Numbered from the stretch's first letter, positions 45,211-54,227 are shown. The stretch is 64,000 nt of DNA from Flavobacteriaceae bacterium Ap0902 (GCA_009835005.1 WTFG01000001.1:1-64000); one strand, 5' to 3'. Notes: generated from the sequence alone by a model not told the origin. Numbers and translations are program-made.

Positions 45211-46421
45211 AATATTTAATGACTATAATTTTGATGTTATGGACATCAATATGCATCCATGCACAAGAATTGGAAACTTTAATCCAAGAGGGTTTGATAA
45301 ATAATCCCTCTATTCAAAAATTAGATTATAAATATCAAATAGCCACAGAAGAAGTGAATAAAGTAAATACGCTGCCAAATACAGAATTCAACTTTGGTTT
45401 TATGGCTGTAAGACCAGAAATGGAGATGCCGATGGAGCGTTTTAGTGTTTCTGCTATGCAAATGCTGCCTTGGTTCGGCACGCTGCCAGCCAAAAAAGAT
45501 TATGCCAATTCCCTTGCAGAGGTTGAATTAGTGAATAAAACAATTGCAGAAAGAAAATTATCGCTGTCTATCTCTCAATTATATTATCAATTATATGAAA
45601 TAAAAGCAGAACAGCATGTTTTAGCCCAAAATAAAACGCTACTACAAACTTTTGAAAAATTAGCACTTTCTTCTGTTTCTGTAGGCCAAGCATCTCCTGT
45701 GGATGTGATGCGTTTACAAATCAGGCAAAACGAACTTCAAGAGGAAATTGATGTTTTAAATCAAAAAAGAGAAGGTTTGCAAGCGGCACTTAATAGCCTT
45801 ATGAATAGACCATTGGATACACCAATCACCATAGCGGTTGATTTGAACTTTCCAGAAGAAGAACCCATATTCAGTAATGAGATGCTTGCGTATAACCCAG
45901 AACTTATTAAATATGATAAGTTATTTCATAGCGTAGAACAATCAGAAATGGTGAATCAACAAGAGGGGAAACCCTTGCTAGGGGTTGGAATTGAGTATAT
46001 TAACCAAGAAAATAGCCCTATGATTACCAGTTCTTTTAAGGATATGATTATGCCCATGGTTTCACTTTCTGTACCGCTCTTTAATCAAAAACACCAATCT
46101 GTAACCGTACAGAATGAAATTAAAAAACAGGAAATCCAAGCACAAAAAGAGGAACAATTAAATAGACTTACAGCAGAATTAGCCCAAGCCGTATCCTTGC
46201 GCAAGCAGGCTAGGATTAAATATAATGTGCAAGAGAAGAATTTAAAAATAGCCAAGAATGCAGAAAAAATTCTATTAAAGAATTATGAAACTGGTACTAT
46301 TAATTATGATGAAATTCTAAAAATGCAAGAATTACAATTAAAGTTTCAACGTAATCAAGTAGGTGCTCTAAAGACTTATTATGATCAAACTGTACTCATT
46401 CAATACTTAATACAACCATAA
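45207..46421 (+). CDS. TolC-family outer-membrane channel of the copper pump
   Basis: 404 aa with signal peptide (LMTIILMLWTSICIHAQ). Two OEP repeats with coiled-coil helices; VSVGQASPVDVMRLQIRQNELQ and NYETGTINYDEILKMQELQLKFQ are the helix-turn parts that reach the adaptor. No lipobox, unlike the NodT protein at 28965. Met-rich VRPEMEMPMERFSVSAMQMLPW near the N-terminus is typical of the copper-linked subgroup. ATGA overlap with cusA. Confidence 0.9.
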   Translation: MKYLMTIILMLWTSICIHAQELETLIQEGLINNPSIQKLDYKYQIATEEVNKVNTLPNTEFNFGFMAVRPEMEMPMERFSVSAMQMLPWFGTLPAKKDYANSLAEVELVNKTIAERKLSLSISQLYYQLYEIKAEQHVLAQNKTLLQTFEKLALSSVSVGQASPVDVMRLQIRQNELQEEIDVLNQKREGLQAALNSLMNRPLDTPITIAVDLNFPEEEPIFSNEMLAYNPELIKYDKLFHSVEQSEMVNQQEGKPLLGVGIEYINQENSPMITSSFKDMIMPMVSLSVPLFNQKHQSVTVQNEIKKQEIQAQKEEQLNRLTAELAQAVSLRKQARIKYNVQEKNLKIAKNAEKILLKNYETGTINYDEILKMQELQLKFQRNQVGALKTYYDQTVLIQYLIQP

Positions 46422-46457
46422 TATATATAAAATTAAATTATTTTAAAACTTAAAATT

Positions 46458-47024
46458 ATGAATTATTTAAAGAACAAATCAGGAAAAACAAAGGTCTTAG
46501 CATTAATTTTCTTGGGCTTAACGATACTATCTTGTAAGGATGCTCAAAAAGAAACCACAACAGTAGGTGTTTTTCCTACAGAACAGACCACAAGTGATGT
46601 TGTAATAGATAACCAAGTATTATCTGATTATATGACATTAAAAGAAGCACTTGTAGAGACAGAAGAAAAAACAGCGGCTACCGCGGCAGAAACTTTAGAA
46701 AATAGTTTAAATAACTATGATTTAACAGCCTTTAATGAAAATAAACAAAGTGAATTACAAACCTTGGTTGCAGATGCAAAATCACATGCCCAGAATATTG
46801 CCAATGGTGATATAGAGAAACAAAGAGAAGAATTTGAATTCCTTTCTGCCAACGTGAGAGATATGATAGAAATCACTGGAGCAGGTACAAAAGTTTATCA
46901 ACAATTCTGTCCTATGTATGGAGAAGATGGTGGTATATGGTTGAGCACAGAAGAAAATATTAGAAATCCGTATTTCGGAGAGGAGATGATGACTTGTGGA
47001 GAAATCCAGAAAGAGTTTGATTAA
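46458..47024 (+). CDS. DUF3347 lipoprotein, stand-alone copper-pump accessory
   Basis: 188 aa. Lipobox LTILSC (Cys26). One DUF3347 domain (about 50-185): LSDYMTLKEALVETEEKTAA, then FCPMYGEDGGIWLSTEENIRN and PYFGEEMMTCGEI. The C-terminus of CusB at 47122 has the same domain (YCPMANNNQGASWLTLKEE and NPYFGASMLNCGDI). The conserved Cys and Met residues suggest Cu(I) binding. It may act like a periplasmic metallochaperone, analogous in position to CusF. Confidence 0.87.
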   Translation: MNYLKNKSGKTKVLALIFLGLTILSCKDAQKETTTVGVFPTEQTTSDVVIDNQVLSDYMTLKEALVETEEKTAATAAETLENSLNNYDLTAFNENKQSELQTLVADAKSHAQNIANGDIEKQREEFEFLSANVRDMIEITGAGTKVYQQFCPMYGEDGGIWLSTEENIRNPYFGEEMMTCGEIQKEFD

Positions 47025-47121
47025 TGTTTTGTTTATATAATTGTCTGTATTAAAAACAGGCAGTTATATAAAGTCTAGGATTCTATAATAGCATAGCGCA
47101 TCACATTTAAATGAACTTAAG

Positions 47122-48873
47122 ATGAATAAGAATATAATTTATGTCCTTGGAGCATTGTTGATTGGTTTACTTATAGGTTATTTAGTTTTTAATAATCCAA
47201 CAGAAGACCATTCGGCAGAAACTGCAGTACACGATCATACAGAAGATGACACACAAATGTGGACCTGCTCTATGCATCCACAAATCATGCAGCCAGAACC
47301 AGGACAATGTCCTATTTGTGGTATGGATTTAATTCCTGCCGATGCAGGCACAGCGGAAGTTTCTCCCAATGATATTAGAATGACTAAAAATGCGATGGCG
47401 CTGGCTAATATCCAAACCATTATCGTGCGTGATGCTTATCCAGAAAAGAGCAATACGCTATCACTCTCTGGGAAAATCATGCGTAATGAAGAGACTTTCG
47501 CTGTACAAGCCAGTTATTTTGAAGGGCGAATAGAGAAACTTCATGTGAATTTCACAGGAGAGGAGGTTCGCAAAGGGCAATTATTAGCATCTATTTATGC
47601 GCCGTCTCTTGTCAATGCACAACAGGAATTAATCACGACCGCTTCTATTAAGGACACACAACCAGAACTTTATAGCGCCGTTCGAAATAAATTAAAACTG
47701 TGGAAATTATCTGAAAGCCAAATCAATCAAATAGAAAGATCTGGAAAAATTAAAGAGATATTTCCTATTTATGCTACAGTTTCTGGGACTGTTTCAGAGA
47801 AATTAGCGAATGAAGGTGATTATGTTTCTAAAGGACAACCTATCTTAAAATTAAGCAATTTGGGAACGGTTTGGGCGATGTTTGATGTATATGAAAATCA
47901 AATTTCATCTTTAAAGATAGGTCAAAAAATTAAAGTAACCACCCAAGCATATCCTGATAAAATTTATGAAACCAAGATTGCTTTTATAGACCCTATTTTA
48001 AACACAGCATCCAGAACCACAACCATTCGTGCAACTTTAAACAATCGTGGGAGATTATTAAAACCTGGAATGTTTGCCATTGCAGAAGTAGAAGGCGTGG
48101 GAGGCTCTGATGCATCAGACCTTCTAATCCCTGCCTCTGCTGTCATGTGGACAGGAGAACGGTCTTTGGTTTACATTAAAACCAACCCGAATGAACCTGT
48201 TTTCCAAATGAGGGAAGTGAAAGTAGGCACAAGAGCAGGTGATATGTACAGCGTTAGAGAGGGATTAAATCCTGGTGATGAGGTGGTGACCAATGGAACG
48301 TTTACCATAGATGCCGCTGCACAGATACAGGGCAAAAATTCTATGATGAACCATGCCAATGTAAGTCAAGACATGCAACATGGCGAACACGATCAACAAG
48401 CAACATTCCAGCGGATTAAGGATGTTCCTTCTGCGTTTCAAAATCAATTAAAAACTTTATTTAATGATTATATTCAATTAAAGGATGCATTGGTAGCAGA
48501 TAAGGCTATACAGGCACAATCCATGGCTAAAAACCTAGAAAACGATTTAGGAAAAATAGATGTGCAATTATTGAAAGACAAAAGGGCTAAAGATACTTGG
48601 GACCATATTCAAAAAGACTTCCGTGTGGCTGTAAATTCTATTGCTTCTACCACGCATATTGAAGAACAAAGAAACCATTTTATAGATGTATCCACGGCTA
48701 TCACACATGGCATACAGGCTTTTGGAATCAATCAAACTGTATATAGTGCCTATTGCCCGATGGCAAATAACAACCAAGGTGCCTCATGGTTAACCTTAAA
48801 AGAAGAAGTTCGCAATCCATACTTTGGTGCATCTATGCTGAATTGTGGTGACATCCAAGAAACCATTCAATAA
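47122..48873 (+). CDS. cusB: CusB-type efflux adaptor with heavy-metal-binding and DUF3347 domains
   Basis: 583 aa. N-terminal membrane anchor (about 4-22), then a heavy-metal-binding domain WTCSMHPQIMQPEPGQCPIC (47-66), the adaptor core with lipoyl halves (IEKLHVNFTGEEVRKGQLLA and IYATVSGTVSEKLANEGDYV), beta-barrel (LGTVWAMFDVYENQISSLK) and a C-terminal DUF3347 domain (about 450-583). Domain order places metal-binding modules at both ends of the adaptor. It delivers Cu/Ag to the CusA pump. Last gene of the operon; a strong terminator follows. Confidence 0.93.
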   Translation: MNKNIIYVLGALLIGLLIGYLVFNNPTEDHSAETAVHDHTEDDTQMWTCSMHPQIMQPEPGQCPICGMDLIPADAGTAEVSPNDIRMTKNAMALANIQTIIVRDAYPEKSNTLSLSGKIMRNEETFAVQASYFEGRIEKLHVNFTGEEVRKGQLLASIYAPSLVNAQQELITTASIKDTQPELYSAVRNKLKLWKLSESQINQIERSGKIKEIFPIYATVSGTVSEKLANEGDYVSKGQPILKLSNLGTVWAMFDVYENQISSLKIGQKIKVTTQAYPDKIYETKIAFIDPILNTASRTTTIRATLNNRGRLLKPGMFAIAEVEGVGGSDASDLLIPASAVMWTGERSLVYIKTNPNEPVFQMREVKVGTRAGDMYSVREGLNPGDEVVTNGTFTIDAAAQIQGKNSMMNHANVSQDMQHGEHDQQATFQRIKDVPSAFQNQLKTLFNDYIQLKDALVADKAIQAQSMAKNLENDLGKIDVQLLKDKRAKDTWDHIQKDFRVAVNSIASTTHIEEQRNHFIDVSTAITHGIQAFGINQTVYSAYCPMANNNQGASWLTLKEEVRNPYFGASMLNCGDIQETIQ

Positions 48874-48890
48874 GATTTAATGCTTGATTT

Positions 48891-48938
48891 AACTAAAAAA
48901 AGGAGATGATTTAATGAAAATCATCTCTTTTTTTTAGT
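48891..48938. terminator. Bidirectional terminator between cusB and the MBL gene
   Basis: GAGATGATTT and AAATCATCTC form the GC-bearing stem, flanked by long A- and T-runs that are themselves complementary (AACTAAAA...TTTTAGTT). It serves the convergent genes on both sides. Confidence 0.87.
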
Positions 48939-48969
48939 TTGAATATTTATCTAATAAGTGTACAACACT

Positions 48970-49839
48970 CTATCCCCCATGGAAAATGGCCCACATCATC
49001 TTCTCTACATGCGTTGGTAAATATTCATAGTTTTCTAAATTCTTGTATTGTGGTAAATCGATTTGTTTTGGCAGCTCATCTTTTACCTTCATTAATTCTT
49101 GAAAACCAGATTTCATAGCCTTAATGGTTGGCTCTGCCACCGCATCATATAAATCATTGTAGAATTCTGCTGTAATCCCAAGCCCTTCTGGATCTATATT
49201 TTCTGAGTGGCCGTTAAGCGCATATTGAGGATTTAAAGCCACCATCTTGTTCAAGATTTTACGCACGCCTAATCCATTATAATCATTCATAAAATCGGGC
49301 ATACCCAAAGCACCACGGTCTCTAAACATATCTGCTGCATATACCACATCTTCTTTGGGTAAATGTACCACTGTGGTAGCCTTCCCATCACCAGCACCAT
49401 AATGATACAAGTTTACCTGTGTCTCGCCCATCATAATTGTAGCCTCTGTATCAAACCAATTGTGCACATACTGTGGCACTGTTCCAGAGACATCCAGCGA
49501 CAAGACAGAATGGGCATTGCGTTGCGCATAAATTTGTGCCTTTGGGAAAACATCTGTACCACCAATATGGTCATAATGCTCATGCGATAATACAATATGC
49601 GTTACAGGAAGATTTTTTCTAATTTTAGCAATTTCTGATTGAATGATTTTGGCTCGATTAGCATTCGCAGGATCCACCACCAAAGCGCCCTTGTCCCCTA
49701 ATACCACCAATGATTGATAACCATCCATTGTCATTGCATATACATTGGGCGTAATTTCTATGATTTTCTTATTCTGCGCTTGAATGAATGTAGCAGAAAA
49801 AAGAACAACAAATAAAAAAAGGTTTTTAAATTTTTGCAT
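48970..49839 (-). CDS. Exported metallo-beta-lactamase-fold hydrolase
   Basis: 289 aa starting at ATG 49839 (MQKFKNLFLFVVLFSATFIQ, a clean signal peptide); the longer frame from 49881 would put 14 extra residues before the signal. The zinc site HEHYDHIGG is intact, with later AADMFRDRG and LNGHSENID giving further ligands. Family members include lactamases, glyoxalase-II-like and SoxH-type hydrolases; the substrate is not evident. Single gene. Confidence 0.87.
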   Translation of the reverse strand: MQKFKNLFLFVVLFSATFIQAQNKKIIEITPNVYAMTMDGYQSLVVLGDKGALVVDPANANRAKIIQSEIAKIRKNLPVTHIVLSHEHYDHIGGTDVFPKAQIYAQRNAHSVLSLDVSGTVPQYVHNWFDTEATIMMGETQVNLYHYGAGDGKATTVVHLPKEDVVYAADMFRDRGALGMPDFMNDYNGLGVRKILNKMVALNPQYALNGHSENIDPEGLGITAEFYNDLYDAVAEPTIKAMKSGFQELMKVKDELPKQIDLPQYKNLENYEYLPTHVEKMMWAIFHGG

Positions 49840-50123
49840 TTCTAGAAGGTTTAAATTATTTATACTAAGAGATATCCTCAAAAGATTCTAAAATTATACC
49901 AATTATTAATTATCTATTGCATATGGAATATGAGGGATTCAATATCATCAATGACATTTACAAACACATTCATATTTTTTGTTAATTTATTATGCATAAT
50001 TTTAAAATAAAAGGTTAATGATTTACCATATTATCACAAATATATATTAAAAAGTACTTGCTAAAGGGTTTTGGTCTTCTCTTTGAATAACTGTAAAATA
50101 ATAAAAACTAATAATATATAATA

Positions 50124-50672
50124 ATGAAAAAATTAAAGGTAATATTAATGGCATCTGGATTAATGCTTGGTGTAACTAGTATGAATGCGCAGAAGCGCCC
50201 ACATAAAGCAATGCATACGCCAGAAAAAATGTTTAGCCAACTAGATACAAATCAAGACGACCGAATAAGTTTAGAAGAAAGCAAGGATGCTAAAATGGGG
50301 AGACTCGCAGAACGTTTTGAAGAAGTTGACACCAATAAAGACGGATACATTGTTTTAGATGAACTAAAAACAGCGCATCAAAAACACATGGCGGAACGCC
50401 CTCATAGAAAAAAATTCCAAGATTTGGACACCAATAAAGATGGTAAAGTCAGCAAAGAAGAAGCATCTATGATGCAGAGCAAACGAATGAATGCTAAATT
50501 TGAACAAGCGGACACCAATAAAGATGGTTTTATAGATAAAACGGAAATGGAGAAAATGCGAAAATCTAGGAAAGCCAGAAAAAAAATGAATCACGAAAAT
50601 AAAATGAGTGATTCCAAAAGAATGGAAATGAGAAAAATGCATAAATCAGAAGAAGCGCAAAGAAGCAAATAA
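50124..50672 (+). CDS. Secreted EF-hand calcium-binding protein
   Basis: 182 aa with signal peptide (about 1-22, cleavage after NAQ). Four EF-hand loops: 41-52 (DTNQDDRISLEE, with Asp instead of Gly at loop position 6), 69-80, 102-113 and 130-141 (DTNKDGFIDKTE). Flanking helices are Lys-, Met- and Glu-rich. The last 40 residues are highly basic and end without domain. Periplasmic or surface calcium binding is likely; partner unknown. Confidence 0.9.
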   Translation: MKKLKVILMASGLMLGVTSMNAQKRPHKAMHTPEKMFSQLDTNQDDRISLEESKDAKMGRLAERFEEVDTNKDGYIVLDELKTAHQKHMAERPHRKKFQDLDTNKDGKVSKEEASMMQSKRMNAKFEQADTNKDGFIDKTEMEKMRKSRKARKKMNHENKMSDSKRMEMRKMHKSEEAQRSK

Positions 50673-50762
50673 TGCCTCATCCTTTTTCATAGCATAGAAG
50701 ATAGCTGACTCAATTAGAGCTGGCTATTTTTTTTACATTAAATATGAACTAAATTATCTCTA

Positions 50763-51185
50763 CTAAGATTTTTCTAATTGGATATGATCTTGGTTTATCA
50801 TAATGATTTTCTGCCTATATAAATTGCCAATAGCCTTTTTAAATGCCTTTTTACTCATGCCAAGTTGAGCCTGAATTTCCGCTGGTGAACTTTTATCAGA
50901 GAGTTGCAATTCACCATTATTTTTTTCTAATTTTCGCAAGATCTTATCTGTATCGTTATCAATAACTTTTTTAAACCCTTGAGGTCGCAAAGACACATCT
51001 ATTTTGCCATCCTCTTTAATGTTTTTAATATAGCCAGGCAGTTCCATATGCTCCTCTAAATCTTGAAAAACTTCACTATTAAATAAAAGTCCCTCATCCT
51101 TTTCATTAATAAGAACCCTATACCCCAATGGCGTATAGTATTCTATCCGAAGTTTCACCTTATCTCCTATCTTATAATCCATCAT
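50763..51185 (-). CDS. Short CvfB-like protein: one S1-type domain plus winged helix
   Basis: 140 aa. KIGDKVKLRIEYYTPLGYRVLINEKDEGLLF and LPGYIKNIKEDGKIDVSLRPQGF form an S1-like OB domain; SPAEIQAQLGMSKKAFKKAIGNLYRQKIIMI is the C-terminal winged helix. This equals the C-terminal half of CvfB/YitL proteins (about 280 aa) and lacks the N-terminal S1 domains. The frame opens directly behind its promoter, so the short form seems genuine rather than a sequencing cut. RNA binding is likely. A 45-bp piece of its upstream region is copied at 53760. Confidence 0.85.
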   Translation of the reverse strand: MMDYKIGDKVKLRIEYYTPLGYRVLINEKDEGLLFNSEVFQDLEEHMELPGYIKNIKEDGKIDVSLRPQGFKKVIDNDTDKILRKLEKNNGELQLSDKSSPAEIQAQLGMSKKAFKKAIGNLYRQKIIMINQDHIQLEKS

Positions 51186-51189
51186 ATTC

Positions 51190-51234
51190 CATTTTTAAAT
51201 CTATCTCAAATTTACACTTTTCTTTAGTTAATCA
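51190..51234 (-). repeat. cvfB-like promoter segment, original of a 45-bp duplication
   Basis: This 45-bp stretch directly upstream of the cvfB-like gene recurs at 53760-53804 with one mismatch (T 51218, C 53788). It contains, on the minus strand, the -7 element TAAATTTG at 51214-51207, 21 bases ahead of the start codon. It is listed as a repeat because the copy is far from any similar gene. Confidence 0.8.
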
Positions 51235-51561
51235 AATGCCTGAAGCAACAAGTTCTTAATGACAAGATAGATGTTAGCAGGTTATCCAATGTTTTGTTCT
51301 TAAATATAAAGAGAAAAAGTTCAATCCAAATAAAGATACCATTCTTTTGATTCGAGCCCTCAAAAAGTAATTAGAAAGCTTATACAAACAAAATTAATTT
51401 AACTTTATTTAGAATAAATTAAAATAATATAATACATTTGTTTTCGATAGCCAAAGGCAGCTGCAAAAGGTGGAGTATTAATATCAAATCACTCTTTATC
51501 TTCTTCCATCCTTATGCTATCAGAAATTAGAGAATAATTCATTAAATATTAAAACTTTGTT
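51235..51561. other. Intergenic region before the FG-GAP gene
   Basis: About 330 bases. A TAnnTTTG element TACATTTG lies at 51433-51440, which would give a leader of about 115 bases for the FG-GAP gene at 51562. The leader contains the small palindrome GCAGCTGC near 51451 but no recognised riboswitch. No short gene is evident. Confidence 0.45.
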
Positions 51562-53496
51562 ATGAGAATAACTTTTACCTTATTATCAGCATTCTGCGCA
51601 ATCCTGATTCAAGCACAGACCGTGCAAGATGCCCAGAAAAAAATAGATAAAGTGTATGATAATCTAAATACATCACCCTATCTATTGCAGACAGAACAAT
51701 TCAAAATAGACCATCTACATTCTAATCCTAAGAAGGCTCTTTTAAATATTCAAAACCCTGCGCGTACAGAGCAGAATATCTTTACTCCATTAGAGAATAA
51801 GCCAGGGGATTACTGGTACAGCTCGATGGATTGGGCAGATTATGACCAAGATGGAGATTTAGATTTACTCATCTCTGGAGCGCATCCAAGAGAAGGTGCG
51901 CCTTATGATGCTGGGGCAAGCACTACCCATGTTTATGATAATGATGGCAATGGAAACCTTTCCTTAAATACGGATATCATATTACAAGGTGTGCACGCCA
52001 GTGATGTCCACTGGCTAGATTTTGATTATGATGGAGATTTGGACATTGTAATGATGGGTATAGATTATGATACAGCCTTTAATATGAGTGCATTATATGA
52101 AAACAACAATGGTACTTTTACAGCAATTGAGGTGGGTACCAATGGCGCTTCATGGGGCGGAATAAGTATTGGTGACTATGACAATGACGGAGATTTGGAT
52201 ATGCTAATGACTGGTTGGAATGTGGATGATATTGATAACGGTTATGCTTCTACATTTCTATGGGAAAACAACGATGGAACATTTGTTAGAAATAACATTT
52301 CTGCCCAGGTGCCTGGCGTTTTTAATGGAAACATTGCCTGGGTAGACATAGATAATGATATGGATCTGGACATTGTCGTTTCTCCTGCTTATGGCGTAGA
52401 TGTACAGAATCTTCGCATTTATAAAAGAGAAAATGATATTTATACATTAACACAGAAAGTAAATAATAGCAGTTCCTATGCTATGTTTGCTTTAGGTGAC
52501 TATAATAATGATGGTTTTGTAGATATTGCTGTGCAAACCACAGATGATGATTATAATAATTTTGTAGACATATTAAAAAATAATCAAGGTGATTTTGAAT
52601 ATGTAGAAAGTTTACCATCGGTGAGTTCTAATGGAGCAGTAACACCATTGGCCTTCGGAGATTATGATAATGATGGCGACTTAGACCTAGCCGTTGCAGG
52701 TTTAGATAGTGATTATATTGGCGTATCTTTACTATATCAAAATTCAGACAATCAATTTACTATAGTGAATGATACAGGCTTTGACAAAGTAGGTGGTCAT
52801 TCTCTATCATGGGCAGATATAGACGGTGATTTAGATTTAGACATCTTAATAACAGGTTTTATAGATGATGAAGACATAGGGGAATTTTATGGAACCTCTA
52901 GATTATATAAAAATGATATAGGTAGTGCGAATACAGCTCCTAACCCGCCAACCACGTTATCAACACAAAGAGATAATGGAAGCGTTGTTTTCAATTGGGC
53001 TGATGCCTCTGATGAGCAAACACCCACAGAAGGATTACAGTATCAGCTGCAAGTTGGAAAAAGTCCAGGAGGCTCTGACATTGCTAATTACTCAATCAAC
53101 AACACTTCTTGGGTGTTAAATAATTTATCTCCAGAAACTACATATTATTGGTGTGTTAAATCTATAGATACTTCTTTTGTAAAGTCTCAATGTTCAGAAG
53201 AACAAATGATAAGTAATTTATCTACAGAAGAAGTAAATTTAGATAAAAATGTAGTTAGGTTAGTCTCTAACCCTGTAGAAAATGGTATAATACATTTAGT
53301 AACTTCTGAATGGGGTCACCCAGAAATGCAAGTTAAATTATATGATATGAAAGGAGGGTTAATCCTTAATAAAACTTTTAACGATATTAGAAATATCATA
53401 GATATTCCAGTGCATCATCTATCAACAGGAAAATACATTTTACAATATCAAAATCAAACAGATACTGGCGCATTACCTATCATAATTAAACAATAA
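51562..53496 (+). CDS. Secreted FG-GAP/VCBS-repeat protein with T9SS type A sorting domain
   Basis: 644 aa; signal peptide (LLSAFCAILIQAQ). From about 85 to 450 there are some seven FG-GAP/VCBS-type calcium-loop repeats with D-x-D-x-DGDLDL (DYDQDGDLDLLISG, DFDYDGDLDIVMMG, DYDNDGDLDMLMTG and others), forming a beta propeller. A fibronectin type III domain follows (about 455-545). The last 75 residues (VRLVSNPVENGIIHLVTSEW ... STGKYILQYQ) are a type A C-terminal sorting domain, so it should be exported by the type IX system to the surface or medium. Confidence 0.92.
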   Translation: MRITFTLLSAFCAILIQAQTVQDAQKKIDKVYDNLNTSPYLLQTEQFKIDHLHSNPKKALLNIQNPARTEQNIFTPLENKPGDYWYSSMDWADYDQDGDLDLLISGAHPREGAPYDAGASTTHVYDNDGNGNLSLNTDIILQGVHASDVHWLDFDYDGDLDIVMMGIDYDTAFNMSALYENNNGTFTAIEVGTNGASWGGISIGDYDNDGDLDMLMTGWNVDDIDNGYASTFLWENNDGTFVRNNISAQVPGVFNGNIAWVDIDNDMDLDIVVSPAYGVDVQNLRIYKRENDIYTLTQKVNNSSSYAMFALGDYNNDGFVDIAVQTTDDDYNNFVDILKNNQGDFEYVESLPSVSSNGAVTPLAFGDYDNDGDLDLAVAGLDSDYIGVSLLYQNSDNQFTIVNDTGFDKVGGHSLSWADIDGDLDLDILITGFIDDEDIGEFYGTSRLYKNDIGSANTAPNPPTTLSTQRDNGSVVFNWADASDEQTPTEGLQYQLQVGKSPGGSDIANYSINNTSWVLNNLSPETTYYWCVKSIDTSFVKSQCSEEQMISNLSTEEVNLDKNVVRLVSNPVENGIIHLVTSEWGHPEMQVKLYDMKGGLILNKTFNDIRNIIDIPVHHLSTGKYILQYQNQTDTGALPIIIKQ

Positions 53497-53522
53497 TTTA
53501 TATTTTAATCAAAAAACAATGC

Positions 53523-53552
53523 AGCCACTTCACTTATGAGGTGGCTATTTTT
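53523..53552 (+). terminator. Terminator after the FG-GAP gene
   Basis: AGCCACTTC (53523-53531) and GAGGTGGCT (53538-53546) form a stem with one G-T pair and a 6-base loop, followed by ATTTTTA. Confidence 0.8.
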
Positions 53553-53629
53553 ATATATAAATAAAGCCATGCTCCCAGCGATCTAATGGTATTTTTTGAA
53601 TCGTGAATGCTAAAATCCCTCATCAAATC

Positions 53630-53703
53630 AAAATAAATTAAAGCTCCACCTTTTAGCCTCCTTAAAACCAAAAGCCACTTAATCATATGATTAAGAAGCT
53701 TTT
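53630..53703. repeat. Degenerate copy of the tRNA-Leu downstream region, ending in a hairpin
   Basis: AAAATAAATTAAAGC (53630-53644) is identical to 56464-56478, and the following 60 bases are recognisably related in both places (AGCC-CC, TTAAAA, AATCA-ATGATT in the hairpin). The copy ends in a near-perfect stem with CTTAATCATATGATTAAG (53678-53695) inside AAAAGC...GCTTTT. The hairpin can terminate transcription in either direction. Confidence 0.6.
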
Positions 53704-53729
53704 AATTAGAATACGCGTTTAATTTTTCT

Positions 53730-53804
53730 TTATTTATATCCTTTTAAAATATCGTCTATCATTTTTAAATCTATCTCAAATTTACACCTTTCTTTAGTTA
53801 ATCA
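53730..53804 (-). other. Orphan promoter copy with a ten-codon ORF, possible small RNA or gene relic
   Basis: 53760-53804 copies the cvfB upstream region (44 of 45 bases), including the minus-strand -7 element TAAATTTG (53784-53777). Where cvfB would begin, an ATG at 53762 opens a 10-codon frame (MIDDILKGYK) that stops at 53730. The hairpin at 53670-53703 lies 27 bases further on. The set promoter, tiny frame, terminator could be a small transcript of about 100 nt or the relic of a deleted gene. Confidence 0.45.
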
Positions 53805-53865
53805 TGAAATTTCTGTACTTTACATTAAACTTGAACTATTAGTTACTTGTTATAAATAAGATAAA

Positions 53866-54076
53866 GGATAAAATTTTAATTCCCAGATAGAAGTACTTAT
53901 AGTATCAATTATATGGAAATTTGATAATTAAAAAGGTGTAAATCCTAATGATAGTAAATCATATTTAGAGTTTAGAAATCAGGTTATAAGAGATTATAAA
54001 AAAGGATATTCCATATTTTGAAACTATAACAAGTGATGAGACTTCAGATGGTTTTGGTCTGAGACTTAGGAAATAA
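53866..54076 (+). pseudogene. Frameshifted C-terminal gene fragment beside the restriction-modification island
   Basis: In one frame 53932-54003 reads KGV then NPNDSKSYLEFRNQVIR and DYKK; after the A-run at 53998-54003 the sense continues in the next frame as DIPYFETITSDETSDGFG then LRLRK, ending at TAA 54074-54076. Dropping one base in the A-run joins them. Upstream the first frame continues to 53866 (IEVLIVSIIWKFDN) past one TAA at 53929-53931. Amino-acid composition looks like a real protein end. I do not recognise the family. Confidence 0.55.
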
Positions 54077-54195
54077 ATTTTTGCATAGACTAGATTTTAA
54101 ACAATTTAAATCTTTGATTAATGTGTTACTCTACAGATTCTATTAATTATGAAATTTTAAAAATAATTTAATTTATGATCGTAAGTAACTTTCTT

Positions 54196-54226
54196 TTTGC
54201 AAGTCTTAAAAATGTTATTAAATTTG
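54196..54226 (+). promoter_or_regulatory. Promoter of the DNA methyltransferase gene
   Basis: TTTG (54196-54199), a 19-base spacer and TAAATTTG (54219-54226) match the full Bacteroidota consensus TTTG-N19/20-TAnnTTTG. The ATG is at 54252. The C-box described separately follows one base after the -7 element. Confidence 0.7.
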
Positions 54227-54227
54227 T

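Noticed and set aside
47037-47067. Inverted repeat before cusB (ATAATTGTCTGT / ACAGGCAGTTAT) as terminator or riboswitch
   Set aside because: No T-run follows, the stem has two wobble pairs and no known riboswitch core was seen.
53803-53850. Short plus-strand frame starting MKFLYFTLNLNY
   Set aside because: Only about a dozen codons, no promoter and no similarity recognised.
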